Assembly (NCBI GenBank): GCA_050287605.1
Contig: JBNKCG010000093.1
Span: 55,245 to 119,244 of the forward strand
DNA length: 64,000 nucleotides
Direction of reading: 5' to 3'
Source of the DNA: QQUJ01 sp050287605
Lineage (GTDB): Bacteria > Pseudomonadota > Gammaproteobacteria > QQUJ01
Within the stretch, counting starts at the first letter, position 1. Each line of letters begins with the position of its first letter. The notes beneath the pieces are model-generated. The model was given only the letters and a program-made list of their open reading frames with translations. It was not told the origin of the DNA and did not search any database. The position numbers were made by a program, and so were the translations under genes. Shown here piece after piece: positions 10,318 through 18,631 of this stretch.

Positions 10318-10415
10318 CGGGCAAAACACTCGCGAAACACGATAGAGGCGGGCCCCAACTTGAGCGGATCACCGCCGACGCGCCGGGCCCCAGACCGCGC
10401 CATGAAAAGCGCGGC

Positions 10416-10424
10416 AGTATAGCA
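10416..10424 (-). promoter_or_regulatory. Extended -10 promoter for prfC
   Basis: On the minus strand TGC-TATACT (hexamer 10421-10416, TG at 10424-10423) gives an extended -10 element with no good -35. It would start transcription near 10409, about 90 bases before the prfC ATG. Confidence 0.45.
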
Positions 10425-10458
10425 GATTCACCGGAGAGAACGCCTGGAAGATGGCCAG

Positions 10459-10923
10459 CTAAAGATCCAAGGCCATGATGATGGCGTCTTCGCGCCCGTC
10501 GTGGGCCGGGTAGTAGCGTTTACGCACACCGACCTCGTTGAACCCGACGCTGCCGTAGAGCTTCAACGCAGCCCGATTGGAGGGCCGGACCTCGAGAAAC
10601 GCCGTATCGCTACCCGCCTGCCGGGCGCGCGCCAACAAGTGGCTCAGCACCTTACGCCCCACGCCGCGGCCCTGCACCTCGGGCCGAACGCAGAGATTGA
10701 GGATGTGGCACTCGCCGGCCACCAGCGACGTGATCCCGTAGGCATCGATCACCCCGCACTGCTCGAACACCAGGCAGCTGTATCCCACACGCAGGCAGTC
10801 GCGAAAGATGCCTTCGGTCCAAGGATGGGTGTAAGCGCTGCATTCGATGGCAATCACGGCGGCGACATCCGCCTCGCCCATGGGACGGCATTCGAGGGCG
10901 TAGGGTTTGCGTATCGCACTCAC
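10459..10923 (-). CDS. rimI: Ribosomal-protein-alanine N-acetyltransferase
   Basis: 154 residues. A GNAT fold with the acetyl-CoA loop motif VRPEVQGRGVGRKVLSHLLARARQAG and the C-terminal SNRAALKLYGSVGFNEVGVRKRYYPAHDGREDAIIMALDL, which is characteristic of RimI. RimI acetylates the N-terminal Ala of ribosomal protein S18. The GTG start overlaps the TGA stop of the uracil-DNA glycosylase gene (shared GTGA), so translation is probably coupled. The symbol rests on the C-terminal block. A generic GNAT enzyme cannot be fully excluded. Confidence 0.9.
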   Translation of the reverse strand: MSAIRKPYALECRPMGEADVAAVIAIECSAYTHPWTEGIFRDCLRVGYSCLVFEQCGVIDAYGITSLVAGECHILNLCVRPEVQGRGVGRKVLSHLLARARQAGSDTAFLEVRPSNRAALKLYGSVGFNEVGVRKRYYPAHDGREDAIIMALDL

Positions 10924-11648
10924 GCCGGCAGGTCCGCCCTCTGCCGCTCACGCAGCGTGCGACGGGCGAAACAGAGGTCCACCCACGCCTTGTGCTTGTC
11001 CTGCGGCGATCGCAGCAGGTAGGCGGGGTGATAGGTAACCACTACCGGCGTGTCGTTCTCGGGCAAGCGGTGCACGGTCCCCCGCAGCCGCCCCAAGCTC
11101 AACTGCGTACCCAGCAGGTGCTGGGCGGCGATGCGCCCCACGGCCAGCACTACGCCGGGGCGAATGAGTTCGATCTGGCGCCGCAGGTAGGGTTGGCAAT
11201 GCACCACCTCTTCCAGGCTCGGGTCACGATTGTTGGGCGGCCGGCACTTCAGCACGTTGGCGATATAGACCTCGCTGCGCGCCAACCCCAACGCCAACAG
11301 CATGCGGTTGAGGAGCTGCCCGGCGCGCCCCACGAAGGGCTCGCCCTGGCGATCCTCTTCGGCACCCGGGGCTTCGCCCACGATCATCCATCGTGCCTGG
11401 GGGTCGCCCACCCCGAAAACCGCCTGGATGCGGCCGCGGTGCAGATCGCACCGGGTGCAGCGCAACACCTGGTCGCGCAACTCGTCCCAGCCCAGCACCT
11501 CCACACCCCCGGGCGGCGCGACGGCCTCGTTCGGCGAGGCCACCACACCGGCGCCGTGAAGTTCCGGCGCCGGGCTGGGTTCGCGCGGCACCCAGAGGTC
11601 GATGCCCATCGCCTCCAGGTATCGTCGCCGCAGGGGTTCGCTCACCAT
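10920..11648 (-). CDS. Type 4 uracil-DNA glycosylase (Fe-S)
   Basis: 242 residues if the ATG at 11648 is used (MVSEPLRRRYLEAMGIDLW). An in-frame GTG at 11681 would add 11. Family 4 UDG features are the cluster cysteines in LRCTRCDLHRGR and KCRPPNNRDP...HCQPYL, the active-site motif GEAPGAEEDRQGEPFVGRAGQLLNRML, and the C-terminal YHPAYLLRSPQDK. It removes uracil from DNA to start base-excision repair. Proline-rich linker sequence (residues 24-50) separates the N-terminus from the catalytic domain. The short N-terminal helix plus linker resembles the segment often annotated as a polymerase-associated UDG. It overlaps rimI by four bases. Confidence 0.92.
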   Translation of the reverse strand: MVSEPLRRRYLEAMGIDLWVPREPSPAPELHGAGVVASPNEAVAPPGGVEVLGWDELRDQVLRCTRCDLHRGRIQAVFGVGDPQARWMIVGEAPGAEEDRQGEPFVGRAGQLLNRMLLALGLARSEVYIANVLKCRPPNNRDPSLEEVVHCQPYLRRQIELIRPGVVLAVGRIAAQHLLGTQLSLGRLRGTVHRLPENDTPVVVTYHPAYLLRSPQDKHKAWVDLCFARRTLRERQRADLPA

Positions 11649-11699
11649 ACGGTCAGTTTCCACCGCGTACCCGGCGAGCACAACCCCCGGCCGGCACCT

Positions 11700-13247
11700 T
11701 CACACATCGCCCATCTGGGGATTGGCCTTCACCTCCCCGTGGGTGATGCGATTCAGCGCGTGGATATACGACTTGGCCGACGCCACCACAATGTCGGTAT
11801 CCGCCCCCTGGCCGTTGACCACCCGCCCACTGCGGCTGAGTCGCACGGTCACCTCACCCTGCGAATCGGTACCACTGGTGATGGCGTTGACCGAATAGAG
11901 CAGCAGTTCGCTGCCGCTGCCGACGATGGATTCGATGGCCTTGAACGAGGCATCCACCGGTCCGCTGCCCTGGGCCGTGCCGCGCTGCTCCGTGCCATCG
12001 ACGGTAATGGTCACCTCGGCCTCGGGTGTCTCGCCGGTCTCGCAGCACACCTTGAGGTAGAGCAGCTTGAAGCGCTCCTGCTCCGCCTCGAGGCTGGCCT
12101 CGGACACCAGCGCCTGCAGGTCCTCGTCGTAGATCTCCTGTTTCTTGTCGGCCAGCTCCTTGAAGCGGGCGAACGCGGCATTCAATTCCTCCTCCGATGC
12201 GAACTCCACCCCCAACTCCTTGAGGCGGGTACGAAACGCGTTGCGACCGGAGTGCTTGCCCATCACCATGCGGTTGGTGCTCCAGCCCACATCCTCGGCG
12301 CGCATGATTTCGTAGGTCTCGCGCTTTTTCAGTACGCCGTCCTGGTGAATGCCCGACTCGTGAGCAAAGGCGTTGGCACCGACGATGGCCTTGTTGGGCT
12401 GCACCGGAAACCCGGTAATGCTCGACACCAGCCGCGAGCAGGGGACGATCTGCGTGGTGTCGAGATCGGCGGTACAGGGGAAGATGTCCTGACGGGTGCG
12501 CACCGCCATCACGATCTCCTCCAGCGAGGCGTTGCCGGCACGCTCGCCCAAACCGTTGATGGTGCACTCCACCTGGCGGGCTCCGGCCATGACCGCCGCC
12601 AGCGAATTGGCTACCGCGAGACCGAGGTCGTTGTGACAATGCACCGACCACACCGCCTTGTCGGCGTTGGGAACGCGGTTCATCAAATCGGCGATCAAGG
12701 CGCCGAAGTACTGCGGCAGGTTGTAACCGACGGTGTCGGGGATATTGACGGTCCCCGCGCCGGCATCGATGACCGCCTCCAGAATGCGGCAGAGAAAGTC
12801 GGGCTCGGACCGACCGGCGTCCTCGGGAGAAAACTCGACGTTGTCGGTGAACTGGCGCGCACGCCTGACCGCCTGCACCGCCTGCTCCACCACCTGATCG
12901 GGCGACATGCGCAACTTCTCTTTCATGTGGATGGGAGAGGTGGCGATGAAGGTGTGGATACGCGCCGATTTGGCATCGCGCAGCGCCTCGCCGGCGCGCT
13001 CCACGTCACCCCCGGTGGCGCGCGCCAGACCGCACACGGTGCTGTCCTGCACCGCCCGCGCCACGGCCTGCACCGCCTCGAAGTCGCCGGGGCTCGCGAT
13101 GGGGAAACCGGCCTCGATGACGTCAACCCGCATCCTCTCCAGCGCCTTGGCGATACGGACTTTCTCGTCGCGGTTCATCGAGGCGCCCGGGCTTTGTTCA
13201 CCATCGCGCAACGTCGTATCAAAAATGATCAATTTTTCTTTGTTCAT
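11700..13247 (-). CDS. leuA: 2-isopropylmalate synthase
   Basis: 515 residues from the ATG at 13247 (MNKEKLIIFDTTLRDGEQSPG). It catalyses the first committed step of leucine synthesis: acetyl-CoA plus 2-oxoisovalerate to 2-isopropylmalate. The N-terminal TIM barrel carries the divalent-metal site DTTLRDGEQ and SVHCHNDLGLAVANS. The C-terminal regulatory domain (EAEVTITVDGTEQRGTAQGSGPVDASFKAI) binds leucine for feedback inhibition. It closes the ilvBHC-psd-pssA-leuA series but also has its own promoter, overlapping the end of pssA, and a 5' leader of about 245 bases with a probable leader peptide, so leucine attenuation is likely. Confidence 0.97.
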   Translation of the reverse strand: MNKEKLIIFDTTLRDGEQSPGASMNRDEKVRIAKALERMRVDVIEAGFPIASPGDFEAVQAVARAVQDSTVCGLARATGGDVERAGEALRDAKSARIHTFIATSPIHMKEKLRMSPDQVVEQAVQAVRRARQFTDNVEFSPEDAGRSEPDFLCRILEAVIDAGAGTVNIPDTVGYNLPQYFGALIADLMNRVPNADKAVWSVHCHNDLGLAVANSLAAVMAGARQVECTINGLGERAGNASLEEIVMAVRTRQDIFPCTADLDTTQIVPCSRLVSSITGFPVQPNKAIVGANAFAHESGIHQDGVLKKRETYEIMRAEDVGWSTNRMVMGKHSGRNAFRTRLKELGVEFASEEELNAAFARFKELADKKQEIYDEDLQALVSEASLEAEQERFKLLYLKVCCETGETPEAEVTITVDGTEQRGTAQGSGPVDASFKAIESIVGSGSELLLYSVNAITSGTDSQGEVTVRLSRSGRVVNGQGADTDIVVASAKSYIHALNRITHGEVKANPQMGDV

Positions 13248-13266
13248 GTCCAGTTCCAACGGGTAA

Positions 13267-13374
13267 CGCCGCGCTCGCGGCGGGCCCTTCGGCCAACATC
13301 GATGCACTGCCGGGTAGGCAGTGACGAAAATTCAACGATAGAAAAATAGAGTGAGTGTCTGCCCGCTAGGGCAG
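13267..13374 (-). promoter_or_regulatory. Candidate leuA attenuator: three stem-loops
   Basis: In transcript order: stem 1:2, CTGCCC/GGGCAG (13374-13359), covering the leader stop codon; stem 3:4, CACTGCC/GGCAGTG (13323-13305); and a GC-rich CGCCGCG/CGCGGCG hairpin (13282-13267) 20 bases before the leuA ATG. Segment 2 (GGCAG) can pair instead with segment 3 (CTGCC), the mutually exclusive scheme expected for attenuation. None of the stems is followed by a U-run, so the output may be Rho-dependent or translational. Confidence 0.4.
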
Positions 13375-13470
13375 CAGTCGCAGGTCGAGCGAAGAGGCAG
13401 GCGCCATCGCCACACCACCCGGGAGGGCGGCGTTTTGAACGATCATCGGCATGGCGTTTTGTGCTGGCAT
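13366..13470 (-). CDS. Probable leuA leader peptide (34 or 28 residues)
   Basis: A small frame between the leuA promoter and leuA. In-frame ATGs lie at 13470, 13452 and 13446, and the stop TAG is at 13368-13366. The last nine codons read SSLDLRLLP with four Leu codons in six positions (L-D-L-R-L-L), and another Leu lies earlier. The Leu codons run into the first arm of the hairpin that spans the stop codon, as in amino-acid attenuators. No ATG has a convincing Shine-Dalgarno, which lowers confidence. Position, composition and overlap with the stem support a regulatory rather than a structural peptide. Confidence 0.42.
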   Translation of the reverse strand: MPAQNAMPMIVQNAALPGGVAMAPASSLDLRLLP

Positions 13471-13499
13471 TTGATGTGTCGGTTTTCCAATGCACCCCG

Positions 13500-13528
13500 A
13501 CTATAACCTTACGACCCCTCTTTGCCAA
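13500..13528 (-). promoter_or_regulatory. Sigma-70 promoter for leuA
   Basis: On the minus strand TTGGCA (13528-13523), 17-base spacer, TATAGT (13505-13500): each hexamer matches consensus at five of six positions. It overlaps the last codons of pssA and would start transcription near 13493, making a leader of about 245 bases before leuA. Confidence 0.65.
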
Positions 13529-14351
13529 CCCCGGACACCTTACGGGAATCCGTATCGCTCTGCCCCGCCTGCCCGGCCACCTCCTTGGCACTGGCAGACC
13601 GCCTGTCGGCAAGCTGACGTTCGCTGCGACGCCGACGCAATTGGATCAACGTCCACACCGGTCCCGACACCGCATACAACGCGGCGATCCCAAACAATAC
13701 CTCTGGCGGTTGCATAAAAATCACCGCGAACACCAATATGATGACCACCGCCGCGACGAAGGGCACCTTGCCCTTGAGATCGAACTCTTTGAAGCTGTGG
13801 TAGCGGATGTTGCTCACCATCAACAGCCCCACCACAATGGCGAGAACCAGTACCCCGAGACCGATGTCGTGACCCGAGATCTGATACTCGGTCCCCACCC
13901 AGACCAGTCCGGCCAACACCGCCGCCGCCGCCGGGCTGGCCAATCCCTGAAAATAGCGCTTGTCGACGATGCCCACCTGGGTGTTGAAACGGGCAAGACG
14001 CAGGGCCGCGCACGCGGCGTAGATAAACGCCGCCAGCCAGCCGGGCTTGCCCAGATCCGACAGCGCCCACTGGTACGCCACCAGGGCAGGCGCCAGCCCG
14101 AACGACACCAGGTCGGAGAGGCTGTCGTATTGGACCCCGAATTCACTCTGGGTATTGGTCAGTCGCGCCACGCGTCCATCCAGGCCATCCATCACCATGG
14201 CAACGAAGATGGCCACCGCCGCCGGCTCGAAATGTCCCTTCATGGCCGCCACGATGGCGTAGAAACCGGCGAACAGCGCCCCTGTGGTGAACAGGTTGGG
14301 CAGAAGATAGATGCCGCGGCTACGTTTGGGTTTTTCAGGATGCTCAGTCAT
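13509..14351 (-). CDS. pssA: CDP-diacylglycerol-serine O-phosphatidyltransferase
   Basis: 280 residues from the ATG at 14351. A GTG at 14363 is an alternative. It is a CDP-alcohol phosphatidyltransferase with the signature MDGLDGRVARLTNTQSEFGVQYDSLSDLVSFG, i.e. D-x2-DG-x2-AR-x8-G-x3-D-x3-D intact, and about eight membrane helices. It makes phosphatidylserine from CDP-diacylglycerol and serine in the inner membrane. It is the integral-membrane (subclass II, Bacillus/PssA-like) type, unlike the phospholipase-D-type PssA of E. coli. A cytoplasmic Arg/Ser-rich tail of about 45 residues follows the last helix. It sits directly after psd in the same direction, so both phosphatidylethanolamine steps are adjacent. 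Confidence 0.95.
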   Translation of the reverse strand: MTEHPEKPKRSRGIYLLPNLFTTGALFAGFYAIVAAMKGHFEPAAVAIFVAMVMDGLDGRVARLTNTQSEFGVQYDSLSDLVSFGLAPALVAYQWALSDLGKPGWLAAFIYAACAALRLARFNTQVGIVDKRYFQGLASPAAAAVLAGLVWVGTEYQISGHDIGLGVLVLAIVVGLLMVSNIRYHSFKEFDLKGKVPFVAAVVIILVFAVIFMQPPEVLFGIAALYAVSGPVWTLIQLRRRRSERQLADRRSASAKEVAGQAGQSDTDSRKVSGVGKEGS

Positions 14352-14438
14352 GGGAGTGTTCACAACTCGATCCGTTGCATGGCGGGTTGCACCCCCGCAT
14401 CATCGCGGCAGTTGGCCCTAGGTTCAAGGGGCGACGGA

Positions 14439-15104
14439 CTAGGAATCGACCGGTCTTTCCCGTACCAGGTGGGCGAGCACCGATTCGCCGGCCCGCACCC
14501 GTTGCCCCACCTCCACGTCCACCCGCGCCGACCGGGGCAGCAGCAGATCGACGCGCGATCCGAACCGGATGTAGCCGCAGCGCTGCCCCTGCCCCACCCG
14601 CTCGCCGGCGTGAGCGTAGAAACGCGGGTGGCGAAACGGCAGCCCACCCGGCAACAGCAGCACCACGTCGTCCTGCTCATCGCTCTGCAGCCAGATCCCG
14701 TAGTCGTCGTACTCGTCGTTGGCGTCGCCCTCGGAGCAGCGGTTGCCGATCAGTCTCTCCTGCCAGCGCTGCGCGACCTTGCCCTCGATAGGCGCGCGCA
14801 GGCTGTAGGCGCCGGCCAGGTTCATGCAGAGGCGGATGCGCAGCGCCTCGCGTTGCAGGCAGGGATCGGCCGTCACGCCCACGGCATTGACCACGGCATC
14901 CACCGGGCTGAGCACACCCAGCGGCAGCGCCGGGACGCTGCGATGGGGATCGCGAAACAGGAAGGCACCGAGTGCCGCCAACACCCAGAACGGTGCGGCG
15001 ACAGCCCAGCCCGTGAACCAGCTGATCAGTGCCGCGGCCAGCGTCACTCCCACTACCAGAGGCCAACCTTCGCGGGCGATCATGCGTTGTCGTGGAGTGT
15101 CCAT
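14439..15104 (-). CDS. psd: Short-type phosphatidylserine decarboxylase-like protein, divergent active site
   Basis: 221 residues. Two N-terminal membrane segments are followed by FLFRDPHRSVPALPLGVLSPVDAVV and the self-cleavage site region RCGYIRFGSRVDLLLP. In this family the Ser of GS(R/T) becomes the pyruvoyl cofactor, and its GSR form matches the short (Sinorhizobium-like) enzymes. The Asp of SP-x-D is kept. The segment that normally reads MNVFD-x-HVNRAP is here MNLAGAYSLRAP, lacking the conserved His of the processing triad. The enzyme would convert phosphatidylserine to phosphatidylethanolamine. Whether it still self-processes is uncertain. It lies between ilvC and pssA on the same strand. 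Confidence 0.82.
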   Translation of the reverse strand: MDTPRQRMIAREGWPLVVGVTLAAALISWFTGWAVAAPFWVLAALGAFLFRDPHRSVPALPLGVLSPVDAVVNAVGVTADPCLQREALRIRLCMNLAGAYSLRAPIEGKVAQRWQERLIGNRCSEGDANDEYDDYGIWLQSDEQDDVVLLLPGGLPFRHPRFYAHAGERVGQGQRCGYIRFGSRVDLLLPRSARVDVEVGQRVRAGESVLAHLVRERPVDS

Positions 15105-15135
15105 ACCTTATAAAAAGTAGCCAACGAAAACAGAA

Positions 15136-15162
15136 CGGGGCGGACCGTTACGGCCCGCCCCG
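15136..15162 (-). terminator. Intercistronic terminator-like hairpin between ilvC and psd
   Basis: 8-bp GC stem (CGGGGCGG / CCGCCCCG) plus three more pairs after one mismatch, with a 3-base loop. The minus strand continues into TTCTGTTTTCG. The U-tract is imperfect, so it would allow partial read-through from ilvBHC into psd-pssA. Confidence 0.5.
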
Positions 15163-15225
15163 CTCATTCGACCCTGCCGTCATGTTTTGGTCAGGACCCA
15201 CCCAACCCGGCACAACCCGGACCGG

Positions 15226-16248
15226 TCAGTTGACGCTTTTATCGACGATCTTGCCCGCCTTGATCCAGGGCATCATCTCGCGCAGGCGTCCGCCCACCTC
15301 TTCGATGGGATGCTCCATGCCGATGCGGCGTTTGGCCTTGAGGGTGGCGGCACCGGCCTGGTTCTCGAGAATGAATTCGCGGGCAAACTCGCCACTCTGG
15401 ATCTCGGTGAGGATTTTGCGCATCTCGCGTTTGGTCTCCTCGGTGATGATGCGCGGACCGCGCGTCAAATCCCCGTACTCGGCCGTGTTGGAGATGGAGT
15501 AGCGCATGTTGGCGATGCCGCCTTCGTACATCAGATCGACGATCAGCTTGAGCTCGTGTAGGCACTCGAAATAGGCCATCTCAGGCGCGTAGCCCGCCTC
15601 GACCAGGGTCTCGAAACCGGCCTGCACCAGCGCCGTCGCACCGCCGCACAGCACCGCCTGTTCGCCGAACAGGTCGGTTTCGGTCTCTTCCCGGAAATTG
15701 GTCTCGATGACGCCCGAACGGCCGCCGCCATTGGCGCTGGCATAGGAGAGCGCAATCTCCTTGGCCTGACCACTGGCGTTCTGCGCCACCGCAATCAGGC
15801 TGGGCACACCCCCGCCCTGGGTGTAGGTGGAGCGCACCAGATGCCCCGGCCCCTTGGGCGCGATCATGATCACGTCGAGATCGGCGCGCGGCTCGATCTG
15901 CCCGAAATGGATGTTGAAGCCGTGCGCGAACGCCAGCGCGGCGCCCTGCTTGATGTTGGGCGCGATCTCCTCGCGGTAGAGACGCGCCTGGTGCTCGTCG
16001 GGAACCAGCACCATCACCACGTCCGCCTCGGCCACCGCCTCGGCCACCGGTTTGACGTTGATGCCGGCCTTTTCGGCCTTGGCGGCCGACGCCGAGCCCG
16101 GACGCAAGCCGACGGTCACCTGCACACCCGAGTCGCGCAGGTTGTTCGCGTGGGCATGCCCCTGCGAACCGTAACCCAGAATGGTCACTTTCTTCGACTT
16201 GATGATGGACAGATCTGCGTCCTTATCGTAGTAAACCTTCATCGCCAT
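15226..16248 (-). CDS. ilvC: Ketol-acid reductoisomerase, class I
   Basis: 340 residues, the short class I form. It isomerises and reduces acetolactate/acetohydroxybutyrate with NADPH in valine and isoleucine synthesis. The N-terminal Rossmann motif is TILGYGSQGHAHANNLRDSG, followed by VAEADVVMVLVPDEHQ. The all-helical C-terminal knot domain has Mg ligands in LFGEQAVLCGGATALVQAGFETLVEAGYAPEMAYFECLHELKLIVDLMYEGG. The ATG at 16248 is preceded by GAGGAAAG. A second ATG two codons on is possible. It lies 46 bases downstream of ilvH. Confidence 0.98.
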   Translation of the reverse strand: MAMKVYYDKDADLSIIKSKKVTILGYGSQGHAHANNLRDSGVQVTVGLRPGSASAAKAEKAGINVKPVAEAVAEADVVMVLVPDEHQARLYREEIAPNIKQGAALAFAHGFNIHFGQIEPRADLDVIMIAPKGPGHLVRSTYTQGGGVPSLIAVAQNASGQAKEIALSYASANGGGRSGVIETNFREETETDLFGEQAVLCGGATALVQAGFETLVEAGYAPEMAYFECLHELKLIVDLMYEGGIANMRYSISNTAEYGDLTRGPRIITEETKREMRKILTEIQSGEFAREFILENQAGAATLKAKRRIGMEHPIEEVGGRLREMMPWIKAGKIVDKSVN

Positions 16249-16294
16249 GGATTGCTTTCCTCGAAATTGGCTGTGAATTTAAGTGGGTGCCGTC

Positions 16295-16786
16295 CTAGAC
16301 GTGCAAACTCTTCTCGCCCCGCGCGATTCCCATCACGCCGGAACGCACCACCTCCATGATCAGCTCGTCCTGTACGCCGCCCAAAAAGGCGTCGAGCTTG
16401 TCACCCGCGCCGGTGAGCTCCACGGTGTAGGTCGAATCCGTGACATCGATAATGCGGCCGCGAAAAATATCGGTGCGCCGCTTGAGCTCATCGCGCATCT
16501 CGCCGTCGGCGCGCAGCTTGACGATCATCATCTCGCGCTCCATGTGCGAACCTTCCGTGAGGTCGGTGAGCTTGACCACGTCGATCAGCTTGTTCAACTG
16601 CTTGGTGATCTGCTCGATGATGGCATCGTCGCCGCGCGTAACCAGCGTCATGCGCGACAACGACGCGTCCTCGGTGGGAGCCACCGACAGCGATTCGATA
16701 TTGTACCCGCGCGCCGAGAACAGGCCCGCCACACGCGACAAAGCGCCGGATTCGTTTTCCAGAAGTATCGAGATGATATGCCGCAT
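16295..16786 (-). CDS. ilvH: Acetolactate synthase small (regulatory) subunit
   Basis: 163 residues. The N-terminal ACT domain HIISILLENESGALSRVAGLFSARGYNIESLSVAPTED is followed by the second ACT-like domain EMMIVKLRADGEMRDELKRRTDIFRGRIIDVTDSTYTVELTG. It activates the large subunit and confers valine feedback inhibition. It starts three bases after the ilvB stop, so it is cotranscribed and probably translationally coupled. Length and sequence are of the IlvH/IlvN-long type. Confidence 0.97.
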   Translation of the reverse strand: MRHIISILLENESGALSRVAGLFSARGYNIESLSVAPTEDASLSRMTLVTRGDDAIIEQITKQLNKLIDVVKLTDLTEGSHMEREMMIVKLRADGEMRDELKRRTDIFRGRIIDVTDSTYTVELTGAGDKLDAFLGGVQDELIMEVVRSGVMGIARGEKSLHV

Positions 16787-16789
16787 GAG

Positions 16790-18490
16790 TTACACCAGGA
16801 TCATTTCGTTGAGGCCGGCGCCGGCCGGGATCATCGGGTAGACATTTTCGGTCTGATCGGTGATGAAATCGAGAAACACCGCCCGGTCCTTGATCTTCAT
16901 CGCCTCCTTCAACGCCGGTTCCACGTCGGCAGGGTTGTCCACCCGGATGCCGGCGTGCCCGTAAGCCTCGGCCAGTTTCACGAAGTCCGGCAGGGCATCC
17001 ATATAGGACATGGCGTAGCGGCCCTGATAGAAGAACTCCTGCCACTGGCGCACCATGCCCAGGTAGCGGTTGTTGAGGTTGACGATCTTGATGGGCAGGT
17101 TGAACTGGCGCAGCGTCGAGAGCTCCTGGATGCACATCTGGATACTGCCCTCGCCGGTGACGCATGCCACCACATCGTTGGGGTGGGCGAACTGCACGCC
17201 CATCGCCGCCGGCAATCCAAAGCCCATGGTCCCGAGACCGCCGGAATTGATCCAGCGGTTGGGCTCTTTGAACTTGTAGAACTGGGCGGCGAACATCTGG
17301 TGCTGGCCCACGTCGGAGCAGACGAAGGCATCGCCTTTGGTCACCTTGTAGAGCGACTCGACCACATATTGCGGTTTGATCAGCTCGCTGCCACGGTCAA
17401 ACTTGAGGCAATCCTTGGAGCGCCACTCCTCGATCTGTTCCCACCACTTCTTGATCGCCTTGGCATCGGGTTGGCGCTCAGACTCCTTGACCATCTTGAT
17501 CATCTGGCGCAGCACGTTGTCCACTTCGCCGACGATGGGAATGTGCACTTTGACGTTCTTGGAGATAGACGAGGGATCGACGTCGATGTGGACGATCTTG
17601 GCCTCGGGACAAAACTTCTTGACGTTGCCGGTGACGCGGTCGTCGAAGCGCGCCCCCACCGCCACCAGCACGTCGCAGTGATGCATGCTCATGTTCGCTT
17701 CGTAGGTGCCGTGCATCCCCAGCATGCCGAGAAACTGCTTGTCGTTGCCGGGGTAGCCCCCCAGACCCATGAGGGTGTTGGTGACCGGGTAGTTGAGCAG
17801 GCGCGCCAGCTCGGTAAGCGCCTTGGCACCGTTGCCCAGCACCACGCCGCCACCGGTGTAGAACACCGGCCGCTCGGCGCCCAGGATCAGATCCACCGCC
17901 TTCTTGATCTGGCCCGTATGCCCCTTCACCACCGGGTTGTAGGAGCGCATGGTGATCTTTTTGGGATAGCTGTAGGGGATCTTGATATTGGGGTCGGTCA
18001 CGTCCTTGGGGATATCCACCACCACCGGGCCCGGGCGTCCGGTCGAGGCGATATAGAAGGCCTTGCGGATGGTGAGCGCCAGGTCCTTCACATCCTTGAC
18101 GAGGAAGTTGTGCTTCACGCACGGGCGCGTGATACCGACGGTGTCCACCTCCTGAAAGGCATCGTTGCCGATCAGGCTGGTGGGCACCTGGCCGGTGAAG
18201 ACCACCAGCGGCACCGAGTCCATGTAGGCGGTGGCGATGCCGGTAATGGCATTGGTTGCACCCGGCCCCGACGTCACCAGCGCCACGCCCGGCTTGTTGG
18301 TGGCCCGAGCAAAGCCATCTGCCGCGTGTACCGCGCCCTGCTCGTGGCGTACCAGGATGTGCTTGACGTCTTCCTGGGTGAACAGGGCATCGTAGATGTG
18401 CAACACCGCCCCGCCGGGATAGCCAAAGACGTACTCCACCCCCTCGTCCTTCAGGCACTGGACGAAGATATCGGCACCACTCAATTCCAC
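16790..18490 (-). CDS. ilvB: Acetolactate synthase large (catalytic) subunit
   Basis: 566 residues. A ThDP-dependent enzyme condensing two pyruvates, or pyruvate and 2-oxobutyrate. The N-terminal domain has the catalytic Glu in LVRHEQGAVHAADGFARATNKPGVALVTSGPGATNAITGIATAYMDS. The central FAD region contains GLGGYPGNDKQFLGMLGMHGTYEAN. The C-terminal ThDP motif is GEGSIQMCIQELSTLRQFNLPIKIVNLNN. The GTG start at 18490 is preceded by AGAGGAG. It is the first gene of the ilvBHC unit and is read from a TTGACG/TATAAG promoter. It corresponds to the ilvI/ilvB family. Confidence 0.97.
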   Translation of the reverse strand: MELSGADIFVQCLKDEGVEYVFGYPGGAVLHIYDALFTQEDVKHILVRHEQGAVHAADGFARATNKPGVALVTSGPGATNAITGIATAYMDSVPLVVFTGQVPTSLIGNDAFQEVDTVGITRPCVKHNFLVKDVKDLALTIRKAFYIASTGRPGPVVVDIPKDVTDPNIKIPYSYPKKITMRSYNPVVKGHTGQIKKAVDLILGAERPVFYTGGGVVLGNGAKALTELARLLNYPVTNTLMGLGGYPGNDKQFLGMLGMHGTYEANMSMHHCDVLVAVGARFDDRVTGNVKKFCPEAKIVHIDVDPSSISKNVKVHIPIVGEVDNVLRQMIKMVKESERQPDAKAIKKWWEQIEEWRSKDCLKFDRGSELIKPQYVVESLYKVTKGDAFVCSDVGQHQMFAAQFYKFKEPNRWINSGGLGTMGFGLPAAMGVQFAHPNDVVACVTGEGSIQMCIQELSTLRQFNLPIKIVNLNNRYLGMVRQWQEFFYQGRYAMSYMDALPDFVKLAEAYGHAGIRVDNPADVEPALKEAMKIKDRAVFLDFITDQTENVYPMIPAGAGLNEMILV

Positions 18491-18631
18491 GAGAGCTGAC
18501 TCCTCTACCGGGATTCCGGACGGTGGCCGGGTACCACCGCTAAAGAGACACGGAACGGCTGCTGTTGCCCGGCGACTGGGAACTACCCCCGCGTCCCAAT
18601 GCCCGACCGATCCGAAAAAATAAAGGAGTTA

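Noticed and set aside
10992..13349. 785-codon plus-strand frame opposite the uracil-DNA glycosylase and leuA
   Set aside because: It spans two unrelated real genes on the other strand. There is no protein-family signal.
16283..18499. 738-codon plus-strand frame opposite ilvB and ilvH
   Set aside because: Same explanation: it covers two real, motif-complete genes and has no ribosome site or recognisable domain.
18491..18631. Branched-chain leader peptide ahead of ilvB
   Set aside because: The leader has a small hairpin but no start codon followed by Ile/Val/Leu-rich codons. The contrast with leuA is clear.
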